The notes under the pieces were generated by a model. That model made no database searches and had not been told where the DNA came from. It was given only the letters and a program-made list of their open reading frames with translations. Position numbers and translations under genes: made by a program. From contig JAISNG010000147.1 in assembly GCA_031276365.1 (NCBI GenBank), positions 1 through 8,327 of the forward strand: a stretch of DNA of 8,327 nt. The letters run 5' to 3'. Source of the DNA: Campylobacteraceae bacterium (GTDB lineage Bacteria; Campylobacterota; Campylobacteria; Campylobacterales; Campylobacteraceae). Shown one piece after another: positions 6,512-8,327 of this stretch; the first letter of the stretch is position 1; every line of letters starts with the position of its first letter.

Positions 6512-8215
6512 TTAAAAAACCTCTTTAAGTCTATCGTGAATTTCGTCTATATTTACAAACTCCCTTTTGCCTAAAGCCCGTGAAACAAGCTCCACTTTGC
6601 CCTCGTCAAACTCCTTACCGACGATAAGCGCATATGGGAAGCCTATCAATTCAAAATCATTCATCTTAAAGCCAAATCTCTCGTTTCTATCATCCAAAAT
6701 CACCTCTTTTTTTTGTGCTTTCAAATCTTCGTAAAGCTTTACCGCAAACTCCTTTTGGATTTCGTTTTTTACATTTGAGATGATTATATCCAATATATAA
6801 GGTGCGCTCTGCTTATTCCAGATACACCCTTTTTCATCATGGTTTGCCTCAATCATAACAGCTACAAGGCGGCTCACGCCGATACCATAACATCCCATGA
6901 AAAATGGCTGCGATTTTCCGTTTTGGTCTAAAAATGCAGCATTCATGGCTGATGAGTATTTCTGTCCAAGCTGAAATATATGCCCAACCTCTATTCCCTT
7001 TACAAGCGATAGTTTTCCGCCGCAGCAAGGACATAAATCGCCCTCGTTCACAGCCGCCAAATCCGCGTATCGTTCACTCTTAAAATTAAACATAGAGACG
7101 CCTACGTAATGATAATTTTGCTCATTCGCGCCACAGATGAGATTTTTCTCCTCTTTTAGTTCATTATCTATGAAAAATTGGACATTTTCAAGCCCGATAG
7201 GACCGCAAAATCCCACGACAATTCCAGCATTTTTCAAATCTTCGGCATTAGCCTCCACAAGCTCCAAGGCATTTGCGGCATTTTTGGCTTTTATCTCCTG
7301 CAATTCATCACTGCCGCGTACAAAAAAGACGACGATTTGGGTCTTGTCTTTATAGATAGCTTTTTTGATTACGGCTTTTACCGTATAAAATGCGCTCACT
7401 TTGAAAAAATCGCTCAAATTTTCTATTGAGCCCTCGTTAAGCGGCGTGTAAAATTTTGCAAAATCAGCTTTTGGCGGCGTTTCGGTTGTAGTTTTTTTAG
7501 CTCTTTTTGCCGCTTCAACATTTGCTGCATATTCGCATCTATCGCATATCAATATATCATCTTCGCCATTTTGCGCCAATACCATAAACTCTTTGCTTCC
7601 GTTTCCGCCTATCGCTCCGCTGTCAGCCGCAACCGCGCGAAAATCAAGCCCAAGACGCGTAAATATTTTCGCGTAAGTCCTCTCCATGAGGTCAAATTCG
7701 CGTTTCAAGTCCTCTACGGATGCGTGAAAACTGTAGCCGTCTTTCATAATAAATTCGCGCCCTCTTAAAAGTCCGAAACGCGGACGCGCTTCATCTCTAA
7801 ATTTCGTATTGATTTGATACAAATGCAGCGGAAGCTGTTTATAGCTATTTATCCTGTTTCTCACTATATCTACCACAACCTCTTCATGTGTAGGTCCCAA
7901 AATAAACTCATTATCCTTTCTATCTTTAAAGCGCAAAAGCTCCTTACCATATGCATCGTATCTGCCGCTTTGACGCCAAAGTTCCGAAGGATTCACAACG
8001 CCCATACTTATCTCCTGCGCGCCGGCATTGTCCATCTCTTCTTTTATTATGTTTCGTATCTTTTCAAGCACTATTTTACCAAGCGGTAAAAAATTATAAA
8101 GCCCGCTTCCTGTTTGGCTTATAAATCCTCCGCGTATGAGGAAAATATGGCTTGGAAGCAGAGCGTCTTTGGGCGCATCTTTTGTTGTAGGCGCAAAAAG
8201 TTTGGAAAATCTCAT
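6512..8215 (-). CDS. proS: Prolyl-tRNA synthetase (bacterial type, with editing domain)
   Basis: This class II aminoacyl-tRNA synthetase attaches proline to tRNA-Pro in the cytoplasm. At 567 residues it has the usual bacterial length. Motif 1 is around 40-84 (LPLGKIVLEKI). Motif 2 is KFRDEARPRFG (138-148) with GREFIMKDGYSF after it, and motif 3 is GCYGIGVSRL (441-450). The insertion editing domain, which clears Ala-tRNA-Pro, lies at roughly 225-405 between motifs 2 and 3; K280 is the likely equivalent of its key lysine. Cysteine pairs C224/C227 and CPCC (395-398) bracket that insert and might bind a metal. The anticodon-binding domain is C-terminal (about 473-567). The ATG overlaps the hemA stop as ATGA (8215-8212), with GGAG eight bases upstream. 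The stop abuts the GTG of fxsA. Confidence 0.98.
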   Translation of the reverse strand: MRFSKLFAPTTKDAPKDALLPSHIFLIRGGFISQTGSGLYNFLPLGKIVLEKIRNIIKEEMDNAGAQEISMGVVNPSELWRQSGRYDAYGKELLRFKDRKDNEFILGPTHEEVVVDIVRNRINSYKQLPLHLYQINTKFRDEARPRFGLLRGREFIMKDGYSFHASVEDLKREFDLMERTYAKIFTRLGLDFRAVAADSGAIGGNGSKEFMVLAQNGEDDILICDRCEYAANVEAAKRAKKTTTETPPKADFAKFYTPLNEGSIENLSDFFKVSAFYTVKAVIKKAIYKDKTQIVVFFVRGSDELQEIKAKNAANALELVEANAEDLKNAGIVVGFCGPIGLENVQFFIDNELKEEKNLICGANEQNYHYVGVSMFNFKSERYADLAAVNEGDLCPCCGGKLSLVKGIEVGHIFQLGQKYSSAMNAAFLDQNGKSQPFFMGCYGIGVSRLVAVMIEANHDEKGCIWNKQSAPYILDIIISNVKNEIQKEFAVKLYEDLKAQKKEVILDDRNERFGFKMNDFELIGFPYALIVGKEFDEGKVELVSRALGKREFVNIDEIHDRLKEVF

Positions 8216-8327
8216 TCATCTATCTCCGAATTTTCAAATTTAATTGTCTGCATATCTTTTATTCGTTCATCTTCAATGTCAAAAAAGTATTGAAGCGAGC
8301 GTATAATTTTATCAGACTCGTCAATCT
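8212..8327 (-). CDS. hemA: Glutamyl-tRNA reductase, C-terminal end only
   Basis: An open frame enters from the right edge and ends with TGA at 8214-8212, giving 37 residues beginning IDESDKIIRSLQYFFDIEDE. The segment is too short to show a catalytic motif. The call rests mainly on gene order, since hemA directly precedes proS in Campylobacter, and on a helical, charged tail that fits the C-terminal dimerisation region of HemA. HemA reduces glutamyl-tRNA to glutamate-1-semialdehyde, the first committed step of haem synthesis in bacteria that use the C5 route. The four-base overlap with proS suggests coupled translation. Confidence 0.65.
   Translation of the reverse strand, partial: IDESDKIIRSLQYFFDIEDERIKDMQTIKFENSEIDE

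Noticed and set aside
1..8327. CRISPR array, insertion sequence, tRNA or rRNA
   Set aside because: I saw no regularly spaced repeats, transposase-like product, terminal repeats, or RNA gene signatures on either strand by eye.

Overview
The window reads as chromosomal DNA of a Campylobacter-like epsilonproteobacterium (Campylobacterota). The evidence is the protein sequences, the AT-rich intergenic DNA, and a gene order hemA-proS-fxsA-hemC-ubiD that I recall from Campylobacter genomes. Every convincing gene lies on the minus strand, so transcription runs from high to low coordinates.

Right-hand block (8327 down to 3353): a tightly packed row holding the 3' end of hemA, proS, an FxsA-family membrane protein gene, hemC and a ubiD-family decarboxylase gene. 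Neighbours overlap by four bases (ATGA), abut exactly, or are 10 bases apart, and each downstream gene has a Shine-Dalgarno sequence inside or just after its upstream neighbour. This looks like one operon. HemA and HemC are early haem-pathway enzymes, ProS charges tRNA-Pro, and the UbiD-type enzyme most likely acts in menaquinone synthesis by the futalosine route.

Middle (3352 down to 2381): an isolated gene for an unrecognised 195-residue protein with a helix-turn-helix-like N-terminus, flanked by AT-rich gaps of 100 and 284 bases. The larger gap holds a perfect 10-bp inverted repeat followed by a T-run (probable terminator), a small GC-rich repeat that can form alternative hairpins, and the presumed hydA promoter and leader.

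Left-hand block (2380 down to 1): hydA and the first 410 codons of hydB, the small and large subunits of a Tat-exported, membrane-bound [NiFe] uptake hydrogenase. The cytochrome b subunit and maturation protease genes would be expected further left, outside the window. The enzyme would pass electrons from H2 to menaquinone, so hydrogenase, haem synthesis (haem for the cytochrome b partner) and the quinone-pathway enzyme are thematically linked.

Most of the window is conserved core metabolism. I see no mobile element, CRISPR array, tRNA or rRNA. The less explained parts are the 195-residue gene and the hydA upstream gap, where a small RNA is possible but unproven.
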